Source: PALSA-1006 sp041660815 (GTDB taxonomy: Bacteria > Pseudomonadota > Gammaproteobacteria > Burkholderiales > Gallionellaceae). From it: a stretch of 64,000 nt of DNA. Numbering within the stretch: the first letter of the stretch is position 1; the number at the start of each line of letters is the position of its first letter. The stretch is from the NCBI GenBank assembly GCA_041660815.1, contig JBAZVN010000006.1:127068-191067 (forward strand), given 5' to 3'. The position numbers were made by a program, and so were the translations under genes. This document shows, one piece after another, positions 54,671-63,698 of this stretch. The notes under the pieces are model-generated. The model saw only the letters and a list, made by a program, of their open reading frames with translations. It was not told where the DNA came from and ran no database searches.

Positions 54671-55858
54671 ATGATAAAGAAGGTATCCGCAAGTAAACTT
54701 AAAATCGGGATGTACATATACGATCTTGATCTCGTATGGGCAAACCATCCGTTCGAGTGGCAATGCTTCACGATCGAGGATGCCGATATGCTGGGAAAAA
54801 TTGCCGCAGCGGGAATTGCCGAAGTTGAAATTGATACGGAGCAAGGTATTGATACGGATCAAGATATGGGCACGGAGAATCATTCTGAGCAGTCTAACCA
54901 CGTGCCAAGTCTGCTCGCCAACTTGTCGCCCGCCGGGCAATTCGATCACGCCAAAAAACTGTACGCCAACGCCAGCAAGTTGATGGAAGACTTGATGAAA
55001 GATGTGCGAAGCGGCAAGCAGGTTGATGTGGCGCCATGCGAGCCTGTGGTGGATAGTATCCTCGACTCGATGTACCACTTTCCCTCGGCCTTTCTGCCGT
55101 TGGCGCAAATGAAGAGCCGGGACGAATACACTTTCCAGCATTCGGTTTCTGTGTCGGCTCTGGCCGTTGCATTCGGGAAGGTACTGAACATGCCCCGCGA
55201 GGAAATTAAAGAACTGGCAATGGGCGGTTTACTGCATGACGTGGGTAAGGCCAAAGTTCCGGGGCGCATTTTGAATAAGCCGGGCAAGTTGGATGATGCC
55301 GAGTTCAGCGTAATGAAACATCATGCGACGGATACCGCCGACTTGCTCAACAACGTGACTGGCATCAGCGAAATCGCGTTCAATGCCGCATCGCAACATC
55401 ACGAGCGTTACGATGGAACAGGTTATCCTCTGAGGCTGAAAGGCGACGAAATTAGCCTGCACGGACAGATGCTCGCCATTGTGGACGTGTATGACGCGAT
55501 CACCTCGATTCGTGTGTATCACAAGGGCATGCCGCCTACCGAAGCACTCAGAAAAATGTACGAATGGAGCGGGGCGCATTTCAATCCCAAGCTGGTGCAG
55601 GCGTTTATTAAGGGTATCGGTATTTATCCGGCAGGTTCGCTGGTGCGTCTGGATAGTGAGCAATTGGGTATTGTGCGGAAAGTCATGCCGGACAATTTGC
55701 TGCAACCCGTTGTGCAGCTGATTTACGATTGCAAAAAACACTGTGCAATTTATCCACTGACGGTTGATCTTTCGGCGTCGGATAACAAGATTAAGTCGCA
55801 CGAGTCTTTTGAAAAGTGGGGCATAGATCAGGCGAAATGGTCGCTTGCTTACGCTTGA
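54671..55858 (+). CDS. HD-GYP c-di-GMP phosphodiesterase
   Basis: A 395-residue protein with an N-terminal DUF3391 domain (about 1-130) and an HD-GYP domain (about 140-320). The metal motifs HDVGKAKVP near 189 and HHERYDGTGYP near 245-255 are complete, so c-di-GMP hydrolysis is expected. It is divergent from the LuxR regulator gene. Confidence 0.94.
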   Translation: MIKKVSASKLKIGMYIYDLDLVWANHPFEWQCFTIEDADMLGKIAAAGIAEVEIDTEQGIDTDQDMGTENHSEQSNHVPSLLANLSPAGQFDHAKKLYANASKLMEDLMKDVRSGKQVDVAPCEPVVDSILDSMYHFPSAFLPLAQMKSRDEYTFQHSVSVSALAVAFGKVLNMPREEIKELAMGGLLHDVGKAKVPGRILNKPGKLDDAEFSVMKHHATDTADLLNNVTGISEIAFNAASQHHERYDGTGYPLRLKGDEISLHGQMLAIVDVYDAITSIRVYHKGMPPTEALRKMYEWSGAHFNPKLVQAFIKGIGIYPAGSLVRLDSEQLGIVRKVMPDNLLQPVVQLIYDCKKHCAIYPLTVDLSASDNKIKSHESFEKWGIDQAKWSLAYA

Positions 55859-56015
55859 ATATATGCTGCTTTGTACTTTGAGTTAAACCGGAGTTGTCGA
55901 GGGTTTCGGACAAGCCGGAACCCAAGAGGCATCCCGACCTACGAAAATACAACTCTTATCGCGTTTTGACAACATTCAACTTTTAAGTGACTAAAGGTGA
56001 GTCGCCACTGATTGT

Positions 56016-56795
56016 TTAACCAAAACGTCCAGTGATGTAGTCTTCAGTTTCTTTACGTTTTGGATTGGTAAATACTGAGCTGGTGTCGCCAAATTCGACG
56101 AGATCACCCAGATACATATAGGCGGTGTAGTCGGATACACGTGCGGCCTGTTGCATATTGTGGGTGACGATGACGATGGTGAAATCTTTCTTCAATTCAT
56201 CAACGAGCTTTTCAATATGCGCAGTAGAAATCGGGTCAAGCGCGGAAGTGGGCTCGTCGAGCAATAGAACTTGGGGCTTAACCGCAATGGCGCGGGCAAT
56301 ACACAAACGCTGTTGTTGTCCACCGGAAAGTCCGGTGCCACTTTGCTTCAGTTTATCTTTTACCTCATTCCATAGCGCGGCTTTTTTAAGAGCCCACTCC
56401 ACACGTTCAGTCATGTCATGCGTATTTAAACTTTCATACAGTTTTACGCCAAACGCGATGTTGTCATAAATCGACATGGGAAACGGGGTCGGCTTTTGAA
56501 ACACCATGCCTATTTTGGCGCGAAGCTTGTTAAGATCCTGTTTTTTATCAAGAATATTGTGATCGTCAAGCAGAATCTCACCTTCGGCACGCTGCTTGGG
56601 ATACAGTTGGTACATGCGATTAAAGGTGCGCAGCAGGGTGGACTTTCCGCATCCGGACGGGCCGATAAATGCGGTGACCATTTTTTCGGGAATGGTCATG
56701 TTAATGTCTTTCAGGGCACGGTCTGCACCATAGAAGAAATTAAGATTTTTAACTACCAACTTTGGCGTAAAAATAGGTTCAGCAATCATTTGCAA
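56016..56795 (-). CDS. pstB: Phosphate ABC transporter ATP-binding protein
   Basis: A 259-residue ATPase with Walker A GPSGCGKST, signature LSGGQQQRLCIARA and Walker B VLLLDEPTSALD. It ends the pst operon and powers high-affinity phosphate uptake. No phoU follows it, unlike in Escherichia coli. Confidence 0.97.
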   Translation of the reverse strand: MQMIAEPIFTPKLVVKNLNFFYGADRALKDINMTIPEKMVTAFIGPSGCGKSTLLRTFNRMYQLYPKQRAEGEILLDDHNILDKKQDLNKLRAKIGMVFQKPTPFPMSIYDNIAFGVKLYESLNTHDMTERVEWALKKAALWNEVKDKLKQSGTGLSGGQQQRLCIARAIAVKPQVLLLDEPTSALDPISTAHIEKLVDELKKDFTIVIVTHNMQQAARVSDYTAYMYLGDLVEFGDTSSVFTNPKRKETEDYITGRFG

Positions 56796-56800
56796 CTTCC

Positions 56801-57646
56801 TTAATTAGTATTGGCTTTTTGACGGAACAACACCCGTGCAACGATATTCAGGGTGAGTACGCTAAATGTAATCAGTAATGCGCCAGCCCATGCGAGGCTG
56901 CGCCAGTCGTCGTAAGGACTCATGGCAAACTGGAAAATTACCACCGGCAAGTTGGCCATAGGTTCGTTCATCTCGTTGCTCCAGAACTGATTATTGAGCG
57001 CGGTAAATAACAGCGGTGCGGTTTCGCCACTGATACGCGCCACAGCCAGCAGGATGCCCGTTAAAATTCCGGCGCGGGCAGCACGCAGGGTTACCGAGCT
57101 GATAATTTTCCACTGCGGAGTTCCGAGTGCAGCAGCGGCTTCACGCAGGCTGTTGGGGATGAGTCGAAGCATATTTTCCGTGGTTCGAATTACCACCGGA
57201 ATGACGATGATTGACAAGGCTAGCGCGCCGCCCCAGCCGGCAAAGTGTCCGACTTTGACAACATAAACTTCGTAAACAAACAGACCGATTACGATAGAGG
57301 GGGCTGATAAAAGAATATCGTTGATAAAGCGGGTAACCGGTGCCAGCCATCCGCGCTGACCAAATTCAGCCAGATAGGTGCCGGCTAAAATGCCAATCGG
57401 GGTACCAATCAGTGTGGCCAGTGAGGTCATCAGCAAGCTGCCCCAAATTGCATTACCCAAACCGCCTTGGCTTCCGGGTGGTGGGGTAGATTGGGTAAAT
57501 AAGGTGGAATTTAATCCGGGAATGCCATTTTCCAAAAGCGTCCATAATATCCAGCCCAGCCAGAATAAACCGAAGGCCATGGCCAGTACGGAAACAGTGA
57601 GGCTGAGTCCGTTGATAAAACGCCGCCGCATATAAAGAGTTATCAT
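56801..57646 (-). CDS. pstA: Phosphate ABC transporter permease PstA
   Basis: A 281-residue permease with six helices and the ABC permease loop (EAAAALGTPQWKIISSVTLRAA). It starts 2 bp after pstC ends and pairs with PstC in the membrane. Confidence 0.96.
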   Translation of the reverse strand: MITLYMRRRFINGLSLTVSVLAMAFGLFWLGWILWTLLENGIPGLNSTLFTQSTPPPGSQGGLGNAIWGSLLMTSLATLIGTPIGILAGTYLAEFGQRGWLAPVTRFINDILLSAPSIVIGLFVYEVYVVKVGHFAGWGGALALSIIVIPVVIRTTENMLRLIPNSLREAAAALGTPQWKIISSVTLRAARAGILTGILLAVARISGETAPLLFTALNNQFWSNEMNEPMANLPVVIFQFAMSPYDDWRSLAWAGALLITFSVLTLNIVARVLFRQKANTN

Positions 57647-57648
57647 AA

Positions 57649-58605
57649 TTAAGCTCCCCGCCCTTCATTTTTAGCCAGTTTATACAGCATGAAGCGGGCA
57701 ATGGATAACACGACAAAGGTGATGAAAAACAAGATTAAGCCAAGCTCGATTAAAGCAGAGGTATACAAATCGCCGACGGCTTCGGTAAATTCGTTGGCCA
57801 GAGCGGAAGCAATGCTGTTGCCGGGATTGAGCAAAGAGGCGGTGAGTCGATGCGCGTTACCGATGACGAAAGTAACCGCCATGGTTTCTCCGAGTGCGCG
57901 TCCCAGACCCAGCATAATGCCGCCCACCACGCCGACTTTTGTATAGGGGAGTACAACTTGATACATCACTTCCCAAGTGGTGGCGCCCAGTCCGTAGGCG
58001 GATTCTTTGAGTAACGAGGGAACGACATCAAATACGTCGCGCATCACCGAGGCAATGAACGGAATAACCATAATTGCCAGAATAATGCCTGCCGCCATCA
58101 CGCCGATGCCGATATTTGGACCGATAAATAAGGGGGCAACAAGCGGTAGCTGTCCTAAATTATCGTTGATCCAAGGTTCAACATATTCGGCAAAAATGGG
58201 GACGAATACAAATAAGCCCCACATGCCGTAAATAATACTGGGGATTCCAGCCAGCAGTTCGATGGCGATACCCAGCGGACGGCGCATCCATTGCGGTGAA
58301 AGTTCGGTCAGAAATAAGGCAATTCCGAAGCTGACTGGCACAGCGATTAATAGGGCAATGGTGGCTGTGGCGATGGTGCCGGCAATCGGTACGAGTGCGC
58401 CAAATTGTTCGGTGACCGGATTCCATTCTGAGCTGGTTAGAAATCCCCAGCCAAAGGCATCAATTGAAAGTTTACTGCCGATAAATAGAGAAATAATGAT
58501 GCCGATGAGTAGCGCTAAAACTGCAAAAGCAGATAATCGCGTGACGCCTCGGAACAAAATATCCAGCAGATTTTGTCGTTTTAATCGGTTGTCTAAGGTG
58601 TGCAT
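57649..58605 (-). CDS. pstC: Phosphate ABC transporter permease PstC
   Basis: A 318-residue permease with six helices and the EAA loop (ESAYGLGATTWEVMYQVVLPYT). It follows pstS by 164 bp, with a GC-rich hairpin in the gap that may lower permease expression relative to PstS. Confidence 0.96.
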   Translation of the reverse strand: MHTLDNRLKRQNLLDILFRGVTRLSAFAVLALLIGIIISLFIGSKLSIDAFGWGFLTSSEWNPVTEQFGALVPIAGTIATATIALLIAVPVSFGIALFLTELSPQWMRRPLGIAIELLAGIPSIIYGMWGLFVFVPIFAEYVEPWINDNLGQLPLVAPLFIGPNIGIGVMAAGIILAIMVIPFIASVMRDVFDVVPSLLKESAYGLGATTWEVMYQVVLPYTKVGVVGGIMLGLGRALGETMAVTFVIGNAHRLTASLLNPGNSIASALANEFTEAVGDLYTSALIELGLILFFITFVVLSIARFMLYKLAKNEGRGA

Positions 58606-58701
58606 AGAAATTATTTGGTATTGAATTTATTAGCGATTTTTGCATCGAACTTTTGAAATTGATCTTGTATAAACGCCACACTTAAAATCAATTTCGAAAA
58701 T

Positions 58702-58722
58702 TCCGGGGGGGAGCCCCCCGGA
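58702..58722 (-). terminator. Attenuating hairpin between pstS and pstC
   Basis: A perfect 9 bp stem (TCCGGGGGG and its complement) with a 3-base loop, followed on minus by ATTTTCG. It probably ends part of the transcripts and stabilises the pstS message. Confidence 0.75.
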
Positions 58723-58769
58723 GTTTTACTAGAAACTACACTTCATAACCTGAGGTGCAATTTTCTGTA

Positions 58770-59816
58770 TTATTTCCAGATTGCCGCGCCTTTGGCATCT
58801 TTAATCTGAGCTTTCCAGGCATTGCTAATGAGTTTAACAACATTGTCTGGCATCGGAACGTAGTTCAGGTCCGTTGCCATTTGGTCTCCGTTAGCGAAAG
58901 CCCAATCAAAAAACTTCAGTACTTCCATTGCGTCATTCGCATTGGCTTGATTGGTGTGAATCAGAATGAAAGTTGCGCCACTGATTGGCCAGCTGTCTTT
59001 ACCGGGCTGATTGGTCAACATGAGTTCGAAGCCTTCATCCGCTTTCCATTTTGCATTGGCTGCTGAAGCTTGAAACGCGTCATCACTAGGATTCACAAAA
59101 TGACCATCACGATTCTTCATTTGTACGTAGGTCATTTTGTTTTGCTGGGCGTAAGCGTACTCAACGTAACCAATTGAATTTTTGATGCTTTTTACGTTAG
59201 AAGCTACACCTTCGTTCCCTTTGCCGCCCATGCCGGTTGGCCAAGCAACTGAAGCATCTGCACCGACAGTACGACGCCATTCCGAGTTAACTTGAGTGAG
59301 GTAGTGCACAAAAATATAGGTAGTGCCGGAACCATCAGAGCGGTGTACCACGTTAATCGCTGCATCTGGTAGGGCTACGTCTTTGTTTTCAACAGCAAGT
59401 TTAGGGTCATTCCATTTGGTGATCTTGCCCAAAAAGATGTCTGCCAGTGTTTCAGCAGTCAGTTTGAGTTGGCCGGGTGCAACACCTTCCACGTTGATAA
59501 CAGGAACCACACCACCCATAACAGTTGGAAATTGTGTCAATCCGGCCATACCCAAAGCGTTTATATTTAGAGGCTTATCTGTTGCGCCAAAGTTTACGGT
59601 CTTTTTGGTGATTTGTTTGATACCACCGCCTGAACCGATAGATTGATAGTTAAGTCCAACGCCGGTTTGAGCTTTGTAGGCCTCAGCCCATTTGGCATAA
59701 ATAGGGTAAGGGAATGTAGCGCCCGCGCCGGTAATGTTTGCGGCTGAAGTTGGGCCTGCAGCGAGTAGCGCGGCAACTAGGCCGACGCTGCCAAGAAGAC
59801 GATTAAATTTAAGCAT
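58770..59816 (-). CDS. pstS: Phosphate-binding protein PstS
   Basis: A 348-residue periplasmic protein with a signal peptide (about 1-25) and the PstS signature GAGATFPYPIYAKWAEAY, with phosphate-contact segments SIGSGGGIKQI and HRSDGSGTTYIF. It delivers phosphate to PstCAB. First gene of the operon. Confidence 0.97.
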   Translation of the reverse strand: MLKFNRLLGSVGLVAALLAAGPTSAANITGAGATFPYPIYAKWAEAYKAQTGVGLNYQSIGSGGGIKQITKKTVNFGATDKPLNINALGMAGLTQFPTVMGGVVPVINVEGVAPGQLKLTAETLADIFLGKITKWNDPKLAVENKDVALPDAAINVVHRSDGSGTTYIFVHYLTQVNSEWRRTVGADASVAWPTGMGGKGNEGVASNVKSIKNSIGYVEYAYAQQNKMTYVQMKNRDGHFVNPSDDAFQASAANAKWKADEGFELMLTNQPGKDSWPISGATFILIHTNQANANDAMEVLKFFDWAFANGDQMATDLNYVPMPDNVVKLISNAWKAQIKDAKGAAIWK

Positions 59817-59894
59817 GAGTTCTCCAAAAGTAGATTATGTTGCAGTGTTAGCTTGTATGCCGGTGATCAGCGTTTCGCATCTTAGCGGCTACAT

Positions 59895-59912
59895 GTTACA
59901 CAAATATTACAG
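59895..59912 (-). promoter_or_regulatory. Pho box
   Basis: On minus: CTGTAAT - ATTT - GTGTAAC, two 7-base repeats with 4-base spacing, matching the PhoB consensus closely. A TAAGAT -10 element lies about 10 bases downstream, the usual spacing for a PhoB-activated promoter. It is 79 bases before the pstS ATG. Confidence 0.85.
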
Positions 59913-60063
59913 GGTGAATTTTGCACACTTTTGGCCTCCGCGTCATTAAATATATCCAAGGTATGGCACTTGAATTGTGCATTAAGATGTGTTGGATATT
60001 TTTTAATTAACGTGTTTAACTTCTGGAATTATCGTCGTTTTAAGGTGGTCAGCATAGCGTAAC

Positions 60064-60258
60064 TCATTGATTTTTTATCAACTTAGTATTAAAAAGTTGG
60101 CATGTTTCGTCTGCGGATTCGATCACATCAAGAATCGGTTGTCTGCGACTTTTGAAATCGAAAGCCCTGCAGCCATATCTAAAATTAGCGTCATAGGTAA
60201 TGTAATAGTGAGTGCAATTGTTGCAAGCAAAGTGATTATCATTTCCCTTAGTATTCAT
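60064..60258 (-). CDS. Small four-cysteine protein, unknown
   Basis: A 64-residue protein with Cys at 12, 15, 30 and 53 (CNNC, GCRAFDFKSRRQP, CQLF) that could form a small zinc site. The spacing and the HYYITYD and GCRAFDFKS segments resemble short conserved proteins sometimes mislabelled in databases; function is unknown. Weak ribosome site. Confidence 0.7.
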   Translation of the reverse strand: MNTKGNDNHFACNNCTHYYITYDANFRYGCRAFDFKSRRQPILDVIESADETCQLFNTKLIKNQ

Positions 60259-60405
60259 AAACTCTTTATCTATCAGTGGACTGCGGTTGGTATTGCTTTG
60301 GAAGTGTTGGCTTGGAATTATAAATTATGCGAGTAATAAATTGCTTACTACTGGTCGGAAAACTACCTTAACTCATACTGCTTGAAAAAATAATTGATGA
60401 AATAA

Positions 60406-60434
60406 TTGACCAAAATAATGTAAACGATTAGTAT
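60406..60434 (+). promoter_or_regulatory. Promoter of tRNA-Asn
   Basis: TTGACC (60406-60411) and TAGTAT (60429-60434) with a 17-base spacer, followed by a GCGCGCC discriminator typical of stringently controlled stable RNA genes. Confidence 0.75.
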
Positions 60435-60449
60435 GCGCGCCTCATCAAT

Positions 60450-60525
60450 TCCCTGATAGCTCAGTCGGTAGAGCGACGGACTGTTAATCCGCAGGTCCCT
60501 GGTTCGAGTCCAGGTCGGGGAGCCA
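60450..60525 (+). tRNA. tRNA-Asn (GTT)
   Basis: A 76-base cloverleaf: acceptor TCCCTGA/TCGGGGA (one wobble), D arm with GGTAGAGC, anticodon loop CTGTTAA with GTT at 60483-60485, T arm TTCGAGT, and an encoded CCA end. Accessory DNA begins right after it. Confidence 0.97.
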
Positions 60526-60578
60526 CTGAATTTCACGTGTATTTTCAGCTAGTTACGATGTGATGCACGGACTATTAG

Positions 60579-60604
60579 ACCACCTTTGCGGGTGGTTTTT
60601 TAGT
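60579..60604 (+). terminator. Terminator after tRNA-Asn
   Basis: ACCACC - TTTGCG - GGTGGT followed by TTTTT, 54 bases after the tRNA. Outer imperfect inverted repeats (60563-60573 with 60627-60641) surround it. Confidence 0.85.
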
Positions 60605-60720
60605 TTTTGCAGAGCAAAATATCGAAAGTCCGTGGGTGCATACCAAGGAATACGAAGGCGTAGCCGTAGAGTCCGCAGGCCTATGCCGGAATTTTCGGGC
60701 AAAATATTAAGGAAATACCA

Positions 60721-61257
60721 GTGACCAACGCACAACGCAAAGCACTTAGCCGCATGGCTGAAATGAATCTATCGAGTAAGGACAGCAGCGCCGTGTCAAC
60801 GCTTAGCAGCGCGTTCTGCCCGCATGAGTCGGGCGCGTATTACCTTGCAACGGTGGGGACTGTTAGTAAGGTCATCAACCTATTCGCCAAGAATATCGAG
60901 CCGCCCGAATACACCTACGCCATCACCACCATTCATTTTGAGCAGGCCCCCGATACCGGCAAATGGATCTGGTTTGATGGAAAGGAAAAGCTATCCCCAC
61001 GCAAAAATCAGGATGGCTGGCGTCTTGGCAGCAAGACGTTATATGACACACGCGAAGAAGCGGAGGCTGAGCTTCAGCGCGTGATGGTCAAAAACGGTGA
61101 CCGGGTGACCAAGGTACATGACCTGCCCGACTGTATGACTAAGCTGAGAAAGATTCGTAGTGCCCACCATCCAGATCGCAATAACCCCGATTCCGACCAT
61201 GATCTTTATCAGGCTGCTGTCGAGAAAATTGACAGGATGCGTGCGGTAGGTGTGTGA
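60721..61257 (+). CDS. Unknown protein with J-domain-like C-terminus
   Basis: A 178-residue protein with a GTG start and AAGGA upstream. The middle part has DTREEAEAELQRVM, a pattern of short accessory domains. The last 40 residues (KLRKIRSAHHPDRNN...AVEKIDRMR) carry an HPD motif between two helices, as in a minimal DnaJ domain. The rest is unrecognised. It is the first gene after tRNA-Asn. Confidence 0.65.
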   Translation: MTNAQRKALSRMAEMNLSSKDSSAVSTLSSAFCPHESGAYYLATVGTVSKVINLFAKNIEPPEYTYAITTIHFEQAPDTGKWIWFDGKEKLSPRKNQDGWRLGSKTLYDTREEAEAELQRVMVKNGDRVTKVHDLPDCMTKLRKIRSAHHPDRNNPDSDHDLYQAAVEKIDRMRAVGV

Positions 61258-61312
61258 AACACTGAGTGTGTGAACTCTCCCGTAGCCTGACAGAGTAAGG
61301 TTACGAGCCCCA

Positions 61313-61630
61313 ATGGATTACCTGAGTACCTTTGGCCTATTTATATTGGCAGCACTGGGCTGGTTCTGGCTGAGCAGTATTAGTGTCCTTGAGTTGGCAC
61401 GAAATGCCGCCATGAAGGCCTGTGCCGATGCCGAAGTGCAATTCCTTGATGATACGGTTGCTAGAGTCGGACTGAACTTATCCCGAGATGAATCGGGACG
61501 CAGAGTGTTCCGGCGGATTTATCGCTTCGAATTCAGCGAGACCGGCAATACGCGGATTGAGGGGCAGGTGATCATGCTGGGTTATGCTGTGGAGTCGGTG
61601 GCGATGGATCCTTATCTGATGCTGGGGTGA
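61313..61630 (+). CDS. DUF3301 family protein
   Basis: A 105-residue protein with one N-terminal membrane helix (about 5-23) and a small domain with ARNAAMKACADAEVQFLDDTVA and RRIYRFEFSETG, matching DUF3301. Function unknown. Confidence 0.8.
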   Translation: MDYLSTFGLFILAALGWFWLSSISVLELARNAAMKACADAEVQFLDDTVARVGLNLSRDESGRRVFRRIYRFEFSETGNTRIEGQVIMLGYAVESVAMDPYLMLG

Positions 61631-61775
61631 TTTTCAGGCGGATTCGGTTGGCGGTGGGGGATTATCAGCTTGATTATGTACGCTATGCCAGATTACTTAA
61701 AAAATTTCACCCTAAAGGTGGCTGGACTAGTTAAAATTCCAGAGGTTTTCTTTCCACAAAATATCTAGCCGAAAT

Positions 61776-63029
61776 ATGCACAAGCTTCACGCAACCATCC
61801 ACCGATTGTCACGATTATTGGGCATTCCTGGTACGCAATCTTCGCTATTTCCGCATACCCATGTTGATGTTAGTGTCGAAGAATTTGATTGTGTGTTGAT
61901 AAAAGGAGATAACCTAGAGGCATTATCCTTGCTGACTCAAAAGATTGCTCAGAAGGTTGATTTTTGCTATATCGACCCGCCCTATAACACTGGATCGAAA
62001 TTCGTTTATGACGACAGTCGTTATACAACTGATTCAGGAATATGGGGGCGACATGCGGCTTGGATGGGGTTCATGCTTCCTCGACTTGTATATATGCGTG
62101 AATTACTTCAAGACACAGGAATTGTGGCGATCAGTATTGACGACTATGAATATGCCCAGCTAAAGATATTGATGGATAATATTTTTGGCGCGGACAACCA
62201 TTTCGGCACATTAATTGTTAATCGGAGTAAAAACGGCAAAGGAAGCAAAGCTCATATCGCTGTAAGCCACGAACATGTCCTAATATATGGAAAAACCAAT
62301 AATGCAAAAATAATTGGATTGCCTGAACTAGATGTAGAGTCATATAACAAGCAAGATGCTCATGGACGATACAAAATCGATGGGCTATTCCGGAAGAAGG
62401 GCGCAGCCAGTAAGAGAATTGATAGGCCAAATATGTTCTATCCGCTTTACTACGATGATATTGGGAATGTGTTTACTGAGGATCCCGCCGGAAAGCTAAG
62501 GAAATCGCTACCACTTGATAGCAAAGGTGAAGAAAAACGCTGGCTCTGGGGATGTGATAAGGCTCATGCAGAGTCATGGCGTTTATATGCAAGCTCTCAA
62601 GGTGTGATTTATGTGAAGAATTACCTAACGGATGAAAAACGTATTAAGGTGCGTAGCATCTGGGATGATCCACGTTATTTAACTGAGAGGGCGACAAATG
62701 AAATTACTGAAATCTATGGTGAGAAGGTGTTTGAGACTCCAAAACCATTAGGTTTAATTGAAGACTTGATCAAGTGCTGCGCTCCCAAAAATGCCTTAAT
62801 TCTCGATTTCTTCTGTGGGACAGCGACTACAGCTCATGCTGCTTACAATGTAAACAAAGAGGACGGAGGTAAACGACAAGTGATATTAGTTGAGCAAAAA
62901 GTCAAAGTGGCAAAGGAGCATATTGCGGCTTCTCTGGGTTTTCAAGACATCTCAGCAATAGCAGAGTTTCGATTAATAAAACTTTCCGAGAATGATCCAG
63001 CGTACCGTTTCAAATCACTCTCATTGTGA
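61776..63029 (+). CDS. Adenine-specific DNA methyltransferase (beta class)
   Basis: A 417-residue N6-adenine methyltransferase. Catalytic motif IV DPPYNTG comes near residue 70 and the AdoMet motif LDFFCGTATTAHA comes near 345, with the target-recognition region between: the IV-to-I order of beta-class enzymes such as type III Mod subunits. Its stop codon directly abuts the stop of the HNH nuclease gene, so it is probably the modification half of a type II restriction system. Confidence 0.9.
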   Translation: MHKLHATIHRLSRLLGIPGTQSSLFPHTHVDVSVEEFDCVLIKGDNLEALSLLTQKIAQKVDFCYIDPPYNTGSKFVYDDSRYTTDSGIWGRHAAWMGFMLPRLVYMRELLQDTGIVAISIDDYEYAQLKILMDNIFGADNHFGTLIVNRSKNGKGSKAHIAVSHEHVLIYGKTNNAKIIGLPELDVESYNKQDAHGRYKIDGLFRKKGAASKRIDRPNMFYPLYYDDIGNVFTEDPAGKLRKSLPLDSKGEEKRWLWGCDKAHAESWRLYASSQGVIYVKNYLTDEKRIKVRSIWDDPRYLTERATNEITEIYGEKVFETPKPLGLIEDLIKCCAPKNALILDFFCGTATTAHAAYNVNKEDGGKRQVILVEQKVKVAKEHIAASLGFQDISAIAEFRLIKLSENDPAYRFKSLSL

Positions 63030-63698
63030 CTACCGTTTTCGGGGCTTTTTTAGTTCTACACCAAAATAATTCAATAATAAATTCAGTGCCTCTTTCTTTT
63101 GAGCTTCACTAACTGATTGAAGAATTCCGATCACATTTAACTTCCCATTACTAGAGTCCCAATAGTTCTTTTTCATAACTTGATGTCTTCCGCAAAGTGC
63201 TAGCCACTGTTTTGGATCATTCGGGTCAGTGTTTGGATTTATGGAGTGGGGTGTCACATGGTCAGGTGTCAGTTTGACGGTTCCCCCACCAATAGGGTCT
63301 ATATCCCGTTCGGCAAGTCCGCATTTTTGACCGTCTTCTACCCATTCGCAATAGTTAGATGCACGCTGGAGTACTTGATCCCAGCACGATTTTGTTGGAA
63401 GAACACGTTTACCTGCGGAGGGGCGCCGAGTTGCATCGGGCATGACATACTCTTGCGGGGTTAATTCTTTTCTATCCCGGTTAGAAAGAATGGTATAGCC
63501 CTTATCCGTGCGTAATTCGGATAAACGCTGATGCCAATTTTCTGGTTCTTTTCCAGTGATAGGATCTTTTGCAGCACGGATAATTTGGTCTCTGACAACA
63601 ATCTTGCCAAGATTATTCAGGAACAATGCTTCAATTCTCTTACTGACGCTACTTTCTGTATATACCTTCTCGTCAGTGCTGTAAATTTTTTCATTCAT
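63030..63698 (-). CDS. HNH restriction endonuclease
   Basis: A 222-residue protein. The N-terminal part (about 15-75) looks like a winged helix (SKRIEALFLNNLGKIVVRDQII). The C-terminal part has an HNH nuclease fold: LTPDHVTPHS, an Asn in NPNTDPN and LCGRHQVMKKNYWD, with nearby cysteines (CEWVEDGQKC). It converges tail-to-tail with the methyltransferase gene, so it is likely the restriction partner. Target site unknown. Confidence 0.82.
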   Translation of the reverse strand: MNEKIYSTDEKVYTESSVSKRIEALFLNNLGKIVVRDQIIRAAKDPITGKEPENWHQRLSELRTDKGYTILSNRDRKELTPQEYVMPDATRRPSAGKRVLPTKSCWDQVLQRASNYCEWVEDGQKCGLAERDIDPIGGGTVKLTPDHVTPHSINPNTDPNDPKQWLALCGRHQVMKKNYWDSSNGKLNVIGILQSVSEAQKKEALNLLLNYFGVELKKPRKR

